Source: Sycobia sp. Sy_11 (lineage: Eukaryota; Arthropoda; Insecta; Hymenoptera; Epichrysomallidae). Taken from it: a DNA stretch of 64,000 nucleotides. The stretch covers positions 3,663,001 through 3,727,000 of the forward strand of contig JACCIC010000027.1 in assembly GCA_018907035.1 (NCBI GenBank), in the 5' to 3' direction. The first letter of the stretch is position 1. Each line of letters opens with the position of its first letter. The notes beneath the pieces are model-generated. The model saw nothing but the letters and a program-made list of their open reading frames with translations. It ran no database searches and was not told where the DNA came from. Below are positions 1-9,600 of this stretch, piece by piece. The position numbers and the translations under genes were made by a program.

Positions 1-1032
1 TACATTTCTTAAGCAGCTTTCTAATATTATTATTATTTCTAAAGTAAACTTGAATATTATGTTTTTAAATGCACTTCTAATTCTTTCGGATAATCCTTTT
101 ATATATGGCAGCCAAACACAAGGTTGTTATTTTCTTTATTTTCGTGAACTCGCCCGTAGCACGGAAGTTATCGAACTATTCTCGCACTCGATGTGCCTGC
201 TACACTTCACGCTTTCTCGCTCTCTCTTACTTACCTCTTCGTCGGTGTGTTAGTACTTCGTGTAATATAAATACACATTAGCACATTGCAGACTACGACA
301 GGAGAGAGAGAGCATCGGGACGTTGGATAGCAAACCTGAACGGCGTTAGCGATCACCATCACAATATAAGTTATATATATCTAATATAAGTTTTATATAC
401 TATAATGTATCATTATATAATAGAATCTATTGTGGGGATTTTCAAATACATTATCATGATCATCATATCGTATTATATCAATATATATTACATATGTATA
501 TATACATTATAGCATTATATACTCACACAAAAGGTATTTCTTTACACGCTAAATAAAAAACTTCCGTACGATTTTTTTGAAGCAAGACTGATAGCTTATA
601 AGACAATAGTCTCGAATAGGTCTTCGAATGGGCCTACGCCACATATTTTTGATAAGAATAACTTTCGCTTAACCAATAAAAATTATCCGTATAGTATTTC
701 AAATTGCTTTGAACATTACTTTGACGCAAAGTATTTGATATTGGAAATAAACTCTTGTTTATAAAATACTAATACCAAAACCACACCTTCCACATTCTTT
801 TGCGGTTTCCACAGTATAATAGATAGATTAACATGATCATTTTTCTTTTATCAGTAAATTATCAAACAAACTAAATATAAAATTCTATAATTATATAAAA
901 ATAAACTATTTAAATCTGATCTCTATAATTATTGTTGATATAATTTTTTAATTAATATTCTATTTATATTAATATTTGTCCGATTTCTTTATTAAGACAT
1001 TTTTAACACGTATCATGAATTGTTTGCTTTAG
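1..1032. other. AT-rich non-coding stretch upstream of host exons
   Basis: No convincing coding exon is seen here. The sequence is strongly AT-rich with short TA-rich patches around 360-520. A small GC-richer segment at about 140-350 holds a GAGAGAGAG run but no recognisable reading frame. Because the exon that follows begins inside the first membrane helix, at least part of this stretch should be an intron of that gene, ending with the acceptor TTGCTTTAG at 1024-1032. The first coding exon was not found and may lie left of the window. Confidence 0.5.
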
Positions 1033-1651
1033 ATTTTGGCTATAACAGCAATCATTCTATTATTTGTAACACATATTCAATGGAAAACTATAATTATTAA
1101 TACAAATGATGGAATTGTGAAAATAGTTTATACAATTAATTTAGTTATGACAATATTAATTTCAATTTTGATGATTATTGGAGCAGTTAAGGTATCTAAT
1201 TACTTATATTTCTTAACTTTATTGTACAATGCATAGCCTTCTGCTTTTCAGAACTATAATTTTTATTATTTCTTATATTACAGAAAAATACTTTGATTAT
1301 GCTTCCATGGTTAACTCTAGGTATTTTACTTCTCATTGGGCTACTAGTTAGTGTGTTTTATACATCTATTGTCTATTTTCTGAACGATGAAGAAGTTTAT
1401 CGAGTATTATATGGAATATTGTCATTAGCACTTGGGCTAATTACATTCAGTAAGTAAAGTAAATTAAGCAAAAAGTGAATGATGAAATTTTTATTTGTTA
1501 TATAATATAATCATAAATTTTTATTTTAGTTGTTTATAGCTACTTCTGGGTAGTTGTGTACAGTTATTTTCAGCAACTAAGACTAGAGAAGATCAGCGCT
1601 AAAATTGATCCTTATGGCAGACCTTATTCTTATCAGCGACCTGGAATTTAA
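1033..1651 (+). CDS. four-pass membrane protein, DUF4728/pasiflora-like (3' exons)
   Basis: Three exons join in frame: 1033-1191, 1284-1449 and 1530-1651. Each acceptor ends in AG (TTGCTTTAG, ATATTACAG, TTATTTTAG). The donors are AG|GTATCT and A|GTAAGT, and the stop is TAA at 1649-1651. The joined product, about 149 residues without its N-terminus, has four hydrophobic stretches: the end of helix 1 (ILAITAIILLFV), helix 2 (about 21 residues), helix 3 starting LPWLTLGILLLIGLL, and helix 4 with a WVVVYSYF block. A short basic tail ends in DPYGRPYSYQRPGI. This four-helix plan with an aromatic SYFWVVVYSYFQQL segment matches my knowledge of insect DUF4728 proteins. Drosophila members of that family, pasiflora 1 and 2, are septate-junction components of glia and epithelia. 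The function here is inferred from family only. The first exon, with the start codon, is not visible. It is one of two host genes in the window. Confidence 0.75.
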
Positions 1652-2422
1652 ATTTGATTCACTCTTAAACACTTTTTATACATAACATTAAAATGAAATC
1701 TAATAATTATTCTTGATGTTTATCTAACAATAATTACAAAAGAAATCTTTATTTTGATATTTTAATCTATCGACTTAAAAATTATCTAAAGTATAAAAAC
1801 ACTGTTAATAAATTACTTTATAAATAATTAATAATTATTATAACTATGCTGTTATGAATATGAGAAGTTATTTGAAGCTATACCATTCTCATTTAGATGC
1901 ATATACTTTCATATGGCTTTCGCATAAATTTATTATCATACATCTGGATGCATACATTTTTTACACCTTTTTGTCATATCCTAGTATCCTGTTACCTCAA
2001 GATATGATATTGGTTAAAAATTATAACATAATATGCGGTATAAAACATAATATTTAGAAATTTCGTTTTTCATCATAAGCTATTATCTAAAAATTTAATT
2101 AAAAAAAAAGTACGATTAACAGAATTTTCGCTAAACACTTGGTGAAACATGTTTAAATATGATATAAATATGAGAAATAAACACTTGGATAATTTCACAA
2201 AAATTATTTCATTTTATCGACAGCTATTTCGGCGGTGAAGCCATTATCAAAATGTTATACAAATGTAAATTTGTTATACAAAATGGAGTTTATTATATAC
2301 AAAGAGTAACGGTATTATTATTAGGTAAAGTAGGAATAACTGTAAGAGGGGTAAATACACATTAAGATCAGGGAGCAAGTAAAATTCGAAATAACGGTTA
2401 ATGGGATTACAATAAATGTATA
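1652..2422. other. 3' flank of host gene, AT-rich, no gene seen
   Basis: AT-rich sequence that should include the 3' UTR of the preceding gene. An ATTAAA lies near 1688, and AATAAA-like words near 1805 are possible poly(A) signals. No other coding potential is seen. It ends at the CATA target duplication of the following LTR element. Confidence 0.45.
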
Positions 2423-2426
2423 CATA
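2423..2426. other. target-site duplication, left (CATA)
   Basis: CATA precedes the left LTR and is repeated directly after the right LTR at 8954-8957. A 4-bp duplication is typical of Ty3/gypsy integration. Confidence 0.7.
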
Positions 2427-2761
2427 TGTCGGGTATGCGAATATTTATGTCCGATAATAAATATTCTAACCACCGCTTGACTCCGCTGTGCGGCTTAATT
2501 CTCGCCCGAACATACACGAGGATTAAATTAAGGAAATTAGGATCGGCTAGGATACGTAGGTGCCGAACTGAACGGAGTCCACGATTTGTAATATATAAGA
2601 CCTTTATTGCAAATCTATACAGACCGTATGTGTGCTCACTAGAGGCTACATGACTAGACTAACTCTACTATAGCGCGGATACGCTTCGCTGCATCCGCTA
2701 TCCCCACTTTCGGTGGTGAGGGCGCTCGTGGCATGGTTATGTGGAGGATGCAATCCCCACA
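2427..2761 (-). repeat. 3' LTR of the gypsy element (left copy)
   Basis: On the minus strand this reads TGTGGGGATTGC to CCGACA. It matches the right LTR along its full length with scattered substitutions and a small indel near one end. On the minus strand it carries an AATAAA poly(A) signal (TTTATT on the plus strand at 2603-2608), conserved in the other LTR. Confidence 0.88.
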
Positions 2762-2773
2762 TGTCTCTCCCCA
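2762..2773 (-). other. polypurine tract
   Basis: On the minus strand the bases next to the 3' LTR read TGGGGAGAGACA, a purine run in the position where plus-strand priming takes place in LTR elements. Confidence 0.65.
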
Positions 2774-2889
2774 AATTGAAATTTTTATGCATTTATGTAC
2801 AGAAGGAAAGTCTTAAAGTTTAGAGTTCTTTATTTACATGAGCTTAACCTAGGTTCTTATAAACTAATACAATGTTGTCCTGGGGTGTT

Positions 2890-3455
2890 TCACGAATTAC
2901 ATTCCCTAAGCGCTCTGATATAGATCTGATACGCTAGTAGGCGTTTGCAGTTTGCTAGGTATAACGTATGTAGGTTGGATGCGTATTGCGTGTTCAGAAA
3001 GCTGGCGTGCAAATAGTTATTGTTAAAAATCGATAACGACGCTAGATCCGGAATTTTAAGGCGCTTATCGAGGATATCACGTATCTCCGATAAAGCGAAC
3101 ACCGGAGTCGCGAAATGGGTCGACAGCAGGTTTAGAACGGCTGGAGCCAGGTTGACTTTCGTAAGGTTAATTTGTCGCAGGTGGATGGGTTTACGGAGTG
3201 CCATTCCGATCTGGGCGTAAAGTATCCGAGATATTACCGACTTGTTGGCTCGGCTGTTGGGGGTGTTGAACCTTAGTGCGGTTAACCGGAATTGCTCGGG
3301 GTCGGCGAGCATCGTTGAGATGGCCTCGGCGGAGTTGTAGCGGAGTAGTCCCGTGTCGAATCCTGTCGATAAACCTCGGAAGCTATTTGGACTTCCGACG
3401 ACGTCGAACAGGTTGATGAATTCGCGTGCTTCTAGTCGCGACGTGGTTCTTTAAA
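2890..3455 (-). pseudogene. unrecognised ORF region between pol and 3' LTR, part 2
   Basis: An open frame ending at 2890 runs back past the first methionine (3312) to about 3455, roughly 185 residues. It holds a well-composed protein sequence with motifs such as FDVVGSPNSFRGLSTGFD, ALRFNTPNSRANKSV and ILYAQIGMALRKPIHL. A further 40 or so residues continue in a second frame to about 3590 (FTGNIPEIPPTPIAPINPG), so the original gene was longer and is frameshifted. I see no signal peptide, no membrane helix and few cysteines, so it does not look like a retroviral envelope. It sits where an accessory or env gene would be. The proline-rich linker and helical C-terminal part could suit a structural, capsid-like protein, but I do not recognise the family. 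Confidence 0.5.
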
Positions 3456-3601
3456 GTACGGCGTAGCAATTCATTGCTACGGCTACGCCCGGATTAATAG
3501 GCGCGATTGGAGTCGGCGGGATTTCGGGGATGTTTCCCGTAAATGCGGCTCGTACCACCCTTACGTGGCTGGCTTTTCCACGATTGTACGAAGGCTAGAC
3601 A

Positions 3602-3949
3602 CTAGATTTCAGCGGCGATGATAAAGTCAGAGCAACGCAGAACGGCTGTAGTGTTGTTTCCCGAGTTGCTCGCAGAGGTTACCTCTTTGTTTTCAAGGTT
3701 GTGAGCCTCGAGGAACTCGTGAACGCCTTTCCGACTTATGCGTATCCGCATATTGTATAAGAAAAGGTCCAACATCGGTGCGTTATCGATTATGAGACGC
3801 GGTATATTGTATGTGCGATCGCTACGTTCGTCGCACATACATAAACGCATTGATCTCATTACACGCATAGTTTCCGCATAGTATGGTGCCTCGAATTTAG
3901 ACTTGAATTCTTCTAATCGAATCCCTACTATCTCGGCGCTTGCACGCAT
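3602..3949 (-). pseudogene. unrecognised ORF region between pol and 3' LTR, part 1
   Basis: A 115-codon ORF (MRASAEIVGIRLEEF...DFIIAAEI) directly upstream, on the element's strand, of the previous ORF. It looks protein-like: charged, mixed helix and strand, with DRTYNIPRLIIDNAPML and HNLENKEVTSASNSGNN segments. A TGA lies a few codons upstream in the same frame, so Met 3949 is the only clear start. It probably forms the N-terminal part of one broken gene with the 2890-3590 segment. No zinc knuckle, protease, polymerase or transmembrane signature is visible. An acceptor-like sequence on the minus strand near 4041 could have served a spliced transcript, but that is speculation. Confidence 0.45.
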
Positions 3950-4364
3950 AGGGCCACGCGGTTGTGTAAACTCTCATCCCTTCAGGATAGTGAGCTCCTC
4001 ATGGATTCGCCTTGCAGGCGTAATTCGGAGCTCACGTACCTGTAACAGAATTTTTCGTAAAAAAAATTAGTGCCATGCGGTACGTAGTCCCTACTCTATC
4101 TATAGGAGTTATTCTAACTGAGACTCCTACGCCGCCGCAAAATATTCGGACGGTGCCGTTTCCTCCTAGATGCCACAGTATTGGTTTTAACGGGTGAGCA
4201 CGCGGAAGGATCCGCTCCGAGCGGGCACGTCCTGACCAGGAAAGGCAGCTCGGGAGATTGTTCGCGACGCGGTATTATTTCATCGTCGTCGGACGAGTCT
4301 CGGAACTTGTTTCCGTATACTGAGCCAAGTGTCTCGTCCTCGTGGTCAGAGTCGTCGCGTATAA

Positions 4365-6330
4365 TTAGCAGTCCTCGTCACGGGCGAGTCTGTTTGTCGG
4401 TGTCGAGGGTTCAGCGCAAGAAAGCCGTTGAAACTCCTTGTGGAAGGAGGTATCGCGTGGTGTACGTGGCCGCCGCGATTCATTGTTACTATCCCCGAAT
4501 TCAGCGTAATCTTCTTCTTCGATGAAGAAGGCAGGCTTCACGTGGTCCGCGGATACGGTGCGCTTTTTTCCGTCGACGTCGATTATAAAGTCCTTACCGT
4601 CGTAGCTTTGGTCGATGACTTTATGCGGTCCTGAGTACGGTGGAGGAGTGTTTTCTTTGCTCCACGTTGTAAAAAGACGTGGGAGCAATCGCGAAGTTCT
4701 TTGAAAACAAAGGGTTTGCTCGCATCGTTGTGCTGTACCCGCAAAGGCTTGACGCGGTTCATGTATTCCTTTAACTCGGTGAGAAATACCCCGTTGACGG
4801 GCTCGTAACCCTGGTTGGTGTAAAAAGCGCCAGGGATACGGAGCGTTGTACCGTGCAGGTATTCCGCGGGATTGGCTCCTCCGCTCGTACGTATGCGAGA
4901 GCGTAAGCCCAGTAGTACGGTCGGCAGTAGGCGAGTTCACTCGGGGTCGCCGCCGTGACACCTAAAAGCGGCTTTTAGGTGCCACCGCTTTACCATGCCG
5001 TTTGCCGCGGGATGGTACGCGGAAGTGCGAATACGTTCGCATCCTGTGATATATAATAAGTCTTTAAAGAGTTGTGCCTCGAACTGCGTATTTTGCTCGG
5101 TAGTAGAAGAATTTTTTAACCGCTTAGTATATCGCGTTGATTTCGCGGTCGTATGTTCTATATTTAGACTGCACGAACTTTTTGCTGAAAAACGCAAGGG
5201 ATTGCCATAGGTTGCCGGTCTTTTGTTCGATAGCGGCTCCCATGGCGATTGGCACGTTGGCGAGTTGTTCTTTGCAAAGCTCGAACGCGGTATTACCGGC
5301 CGTGTCCCATGAGATAGGACGCGAATCTTTCTTCGTGCCCCCTTTAAGATACCGCAATAGCGGTTCTTGTATCTCCGCGGCATGTGGAATGGACGCGCGG
5401 TAGAAATTTACCATGCTGAGAAAACGACGCAATTCGGTTGCGTTCATCGGCTTAGAGAAATCGTGAACAGCTACCACCTTTTCAGGTGTCGGCTTGAACC
5501 CTTTCACGTTTATGACGTGACCTAGGAATTCAAGCTAGGATAACCGTTTTTAGATTCCACTTGTGCTGCTCCTCGTCGGTTGAGGCGATTAAAATGTCGT
5601 CGGCGAATACGAAGGCGCATCGCAGGTCCCCTAATGCGCTATCGATGTAACGTTGAAACGTTTACGCCGCGTTTTTAAAGCCGTGCGACATGACGTTAAA
5701 CTCGTATAGGGCGAAAGGGATAATTACCGCAGTCTTCTCTCTATCCTCCTCCGCTACGGGGATTTGGTAGAAGGCTTTGTATAAGTCTAGTTTTGAAAAC
5801 ATGGATTTCCCGTTGACTAGAGTGGGAAAGTCCTCAAGGTGGAGTAAGGGGTACTTATCAGGGATAGTAACACTGTCCCTGATAGTAACACTGTCTGATA
5901 GTAAGTCTGCTATAATCGCCACAAATGCTTCAATCACCGTCTTTCTTCTTGACCATGTGAATGAGCGAAGCCCAGGGGCGTTTAAAGGGGCGGATAATGC
6001 CTTTCTGCATGAGCTCCTTCTATTGAGCTTTCGCTGGCTCTAGTTTCTCCGGATTCAGTCGTCGCGCACGTTGACTGAGTGGAGGGCCCGTGGTTGATAT
6101 ATGGTGATAAACACCACGATCTATCAACTCCTCGTCCTGTTCTATCCCGAGAACGCGAGGAAATTTCTGTAGTATGGCGGCGTATGGCCAGGCGGGGTTG
6201 ATCGCGTGCACTGACGGAGTGCTTGTAACTTTGGCGTTACAGCGAATACTCTCATCGGTGTGTTTTCGCGTGAGCTTGCGTAGCTTCAGATCCGCAATCA
6301 GGTGGTATTTCTCTAAAAAGTCGCTCTCGA
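4365..6330 (-). pseudogene. gypsy pol remnant: protease end, RT, RNase H, integrase
   Basis: Read right to left, about 6330-6210 carries the SDFLEKYHL end of a retropepsin, then a spacer with FPRVLG and HHISTTGPPLSQRARRLNP, the usual lead-in to RT. RT follows (about 5990-5560) with HMVKKKDGD, then a stop where tryptophan is expected, a near-exact 18-bp duplication near 5870-5900, DKYPLLHLEDF, KLDLYKAFYQIPV and FADD at 5596-5607. The RT thumb and RNase H (5507-5124) start KGFKPTPEKV; the segment before AMGAAIEQK, which should hold the first RNase H aspartate, is missing. RNase H then breaks off after YDREINAIY and resumes inside integrase (NTQFEAQLF, SAYHPAANGM), so the RNase H end and integrase N-terminus are deleted. 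The integrase C-terminus closes at 4365 after KVIDQSYDGKDF. Several frames are involved, so it cannot be functional. Confidence 0.85.
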
Positions 6331-6690
6331 TTATAAGAATCTGAAGGGAAGCTCGATAGACGCGACGAATTCGTTATCGGCGGTGATCTGCGGGATTTCG
6401 TTAGCCGTAGCATCGTGCCTGTGGTTCAAGACCAGGCTGTGTATTAGCTCCGTTAACGGAGCTACCTGTTGCCGCAAATTCTGAGTATCCGCGTCAAGGG
6501 TTATAGTGTGCTCGGCGAGCCTGTCTTTTGGGCTGTTATCGCTCGAGCGGTTGCTTGCTTGCTTGCCATGATGTTTTCCTTCGCGAGGGAGGATTGGGTT
6601 ATTGCGGATAGGGGTACGGGACACTGTACCAGTGTTTGGGAAAGGAGAAGTAGAGAAAAGACTCATGTCGCCGCTGTTACCGAGCGACAA
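6331..6690 (-). pseudogene. gag-like ORF fused to end of protease
   Basis: A 119-codon ORF starting MSLGNSGDMSLF. Its first two thirds are Ser/Asn/Arg/His-rich and low in hydrophobic residues. A heptad-like segment then runs LDADTQNLRQQVAPLTELIHSL, and the ORF ends NEFVASIELPFRFL, which resembles the start of a retropepsin flap region. No zinc knuckle and no D-S/T-G triad is present. A normal gypsy gag is about three to four times longer, so most of gag and the first half of the protease appear deleted. It occupies the gag position and lies directly ahead of the protease C-terminus. Assignment rests on position. Confidence 0.45.
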
Positions 6691-8600
6691 CCTGTACGCG
6701 CGACCGCTACGGAGGCACCCAGGGAGAAAAAGCTCTGTCCTCTCAACTTTTCCTAAGTTTTTTTACAATGATCCTAACCCGGTGCACGCAGGCACCGTTA
6801 CAAAGGTTGAACGCATCTGCCCTGAAACTGACATACACTACCTGCCTAAGTGTGTGTTTTCTAGCGTGCGACGCTTGCGTGAAGCTACTATTGCTATGAT
6901 CGGTTCGAAAACAATCTGTTTTACCGACGCGAGGTATTAAAAAACACGTACGTTTGTAGTGTCGGTAAGGAGGATCACACCATACCGAACCACTACGGTG
7001 TTTGCTCCTACTTGCCCGTGACCGGTATGAAAGGCTCACACCATCCCGGCGGGGTGACGTCGAGTGGTACACGTAGCTATAGCTGAACTCCTTCGACCGT
7101 CAGCTTGTAGCTAGAAGCTGGGTACGTAAGTTCACGCGAATTTCTTACATGCTACATATATATTTTTGCGATAGAACAATCGCACGTACAGGTGCTTGGT
7201 AACAATGGTGGTGGCTAAACAATGGAGCTCCCAAGTATCCATTCCGAGCACGTTGAAACAGAAACTGATAAGGGTTTACAAACTTCTTATTGTTATAATT
7301 TATAACGAATTCGGCCTTGTTGATTTTGCGCCATAATCAATTTGCTTATAGGGAGTAATATGTAGCTATAAGCAATAGTTCCCGAGCGATGATTATTATG
7401 CCGTTATGACAAGGTTTATGCGCGAGAACAATTGGTACATGTGAAAATGTATATGTATATATATAAATGAAAAATATTTGTTACCAAGCTGCATTAACGT
7501 TGTATATAAAAATTAATACTTATTTGCAGGTTAAGAGTAATGAACTATTTAATTTACCGACGACACATATTTTATACTAATTTTTAGGTTAGGTTGAGAC
7601 CTGGAAGATCATGTTGATGACGACAGGTGGCGTAGCTGCTGCGGCTGTGCTGCGCTCTTGTTTGCGCCGCCTCGGTGGCTGCGCGCTGGACGGTTGTCGT
7701 CAAGCAGTGCTATGTTGCCAACTCGTGCGTTGTTGCCGCTTACTGTTTCTGCGTAAGCAGCGACCTTTAGGAGCTTTCTTAGAAAGCCTCAACTTTTTTG
7801 GAAATTGCTTCCTCGTTGCGGGAATCGCGTGGCCTGCACGTCCCGTCTAAAACGCCGGAATAGAATTTTTAGTATGTTTTTTCAATTTCTCTTACCTCCT
7901 TTTTCCTAAGGACATTTCACGTAGGAAATTAAGAAAAGGTATTTATATTTCAAATGATGAGGCTGAGATGCCTTTGTCGCTCTTCTACACGCTCTCCGCG
8001 AGCGGTGTAAAAAGCCTAACTCAGGGAGCCTCGGCGTTGCCGGCTGACACGGTTCTGCGCATGGAATTTCCAGAAACCGTGAGGTGTATGGGGCCGTCCG
8101 ATGATCAGCGCCACGTGGTGTGCGGGGCCGACGCGACTTGGTGCGCGGTCTCCGCTGGGCGCTGATGCGTCGCCGCTCTGGCGCGCGACTTTCTCCCTAG
8201 TGGCGCGGTGTGGCGCGTGGCCTCATCGTGCTCGGTCGGCTTGGCTCGGCCGTGTCCGTCGCTACTCGGCGCCGCTGCTGCAAGTCGGCATCGCACGCAC
8301 GTAGTTACAAAGCTGCGTCGATGTCTTTGTTCCTCTCGCTCTCTCTCTCTCTCTCCTTTGTTCAGGAGGGGAGAGCAAAAAGAGAAAGTTTTCCGTTGCA
8401 TTACACTTTTTAACGGAACTATGTTTGTGTGGATTTCACCGATTGTACTGAAAAATTCACTTTGGAATTAACGCGGTTGCACATGAATTTTGAATGAAAG
8501 TCGGGAAGTTCACTTTGCACAAAGAATCAGAAGCTTGCGCGAAATTTTTACGAACGTCGAAAAATTAAGACGCGTTGAAATTTTCTCGAAAAAATTCTGG
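6691..8600 (-). other. leader region of the gypsy element, no gene recognised
   Basis: About 1.9 kb between the gag-like ORF and the primer-binding site. Short frames exist on both strands, including an Arg/Glu-rich run produced by a (CT)n tract at 8337-8355, but none resembles a protein. Composition is GC-rich at 6700-7100 and 7600-8400. It may be a long untranslated leader or contain deleted gag sequence. Confidence 0.4.
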
Positions 8601-8617
8601 AATCGGGGGGTCACCAA
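8600..8617 (-). other. putative primer-binding site
   Basis: Directly after the 5' LTR the element strand reads TTGGTGACCCCCCGATTC. A TGG beginning complements the CCA end of a tRNA. I cannot assign the primer tRNA. Confidence 0.55.
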
Positions 8618-8953
8618 TGTCGGTTATGCGAATATTTATGACCAATAATAAATATTCTAACCACCGCTAGACACCGTTGTGCGTCTTAATTCTCACCCGA
8701 ACATATACGAGGATTAAATTAAAGAAATTAGGATTGGTTAGGATCCGTAAGTGCCGAACTGAACCGAGTCCACGATTTGTAATATATAAGACCTTTATTG
8801 CAAATATATACAGACCGTACGTGTGCTCAATAAAGGCTACACGACTAGATTAACTCTACTATAGCGCGGATGCGTTTCGCTGCCTCCGCTACCTCCACTT
8901 TCGGTGGTGAAGGCGCTCGTGGCGTGGTTATGTGGGGATTGCATATCCCCACA
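8618..8953 (-). repeat. 5' LTR of the gypsy element (right copy)
   Basis: Begins TGT on both strands (inverted TGT/ACA ends) and matches 2427-2761 throughout. AATAAA is conserved on the minus strand (TTTATT at 8794-8799 on the plus strand). CATA follows at 8954-8957. Confidence 0.88.
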
Positions 8954-8974
8954 CATAGGCTGAGTAAAAAGTAA

Positions 8975-9600
8975 TGACAGGTAATTTTATTATTCAAAGG
9001 TAAATTTTGAGTCAAGGTGTAATAACGGAGAAAAAACCAAAGTCGTCATATCATTAGTGACATTTTTGTTATTATTTAGAGCTTTTTTAATTTCCATCAT
9101 TTCTAAACTATCTAATCTTTTACTTTTTTGATATTGTGTAATAATTTGCAATTATTAACATCTAATTGATGAAAGCTTAACACAATGTTCTGAGATACCT
9201 GTAGTATTTTTATTATACGTTATCGAATTTATGTGTTCTTTAATTCTGGTTTTTATTGAGCGACACGTTTGACCGATATAAATTGCATCACAATCTAAAC
9301 AAGAAATTTCATAAACACTACTTTTTTTAAATAGTTTCAGTTTTTTCTTTATTGTTAACCAATAACCTTTTAAGATTATTTTTATGTAAATTAATTGTAG
9401 AGTATCTAATTGTTTTAGGTAATGACAAATTCTTAAACTTACAAGTGGTACATGACTAATATAACAATAAGTGTCATTTTTTGTTTTTGGACATGCATAA
9501 AAATGTCTTGGAGTAATCTAAAAAGTTTTTTGGCTAATAAATTGTCTATAATATATTTAATAGATTTTACTAAAATATTTTCTTAAACCATATGTTTTAT
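8975..9600 (-). pseudogene. Penelope-like element fragment with GIY-YIG endonuclease
   Basis: On the minus strand the frame reads KKSSVYEISCLDCDAIYIGQ and then TCRSIKTRIKEHI. This is the VYxI...YIGQTxRxxxxRIxEH signature of the GIY-YIG nuclease that Penelope-like retroelements carry after their reverse transcriptase. It continues through EHCVKLSSIRC, two consecutive stop codons, and KRLDSLEMMEIKKA, the usual end of this domain. Upstream, about 9345-9600 holds a degraded linker from the RT. No RT core is seen, so this is a truncated, dead 3' part. The GIY-YIG core appears intact for about 60 residues, more complete than in the plus-strand Penelope copy at 25 kb. Confidence 0.8.

Larger units (their letters stand above)
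2427..8953 (-). mobile_element. Ty3/gypsy LTR retrotransposon, full length but dead (minus strand)
   Basis: Two similar repeats of about 335 bp (2427-2761 and 8618-8953) begin TGT and end ACA and flank a 5.86-kb interior. A CATA duplication (2423-2426 and 8954-8957) marks the insertion. The element reads right to left: LTR, primer-binding site, a long leader, a gag-like ORF (6690-6331), pol remnants (about 6330-4365), an unrecognised ORF region (3949-2890), a polypurine tract and the 3' LTR. Order, domain motifs and LTR ends agree with Ty3/gypsy. Stops, frameshifts and internal deletions in pol rule out activity. By eye the LTRs differ at roughly 30 of about 335 positions, so the insertion is old. 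The interior is much richer in GC than its surroundings. Confidence 0.9.

Noticed and set aside
3602..3949. Envelope gene of an errantivirus-like element
   Set aside because: No signal peptide, membrane anchor, cleavage site or cysteine framework in either post-pol ORF.
7611..8471. Plus-strand ORFs within the leader of the first gypsy element
   Set aside because: Opposite strand to the element, no motif, and high GC content alone explains the lack of stops.
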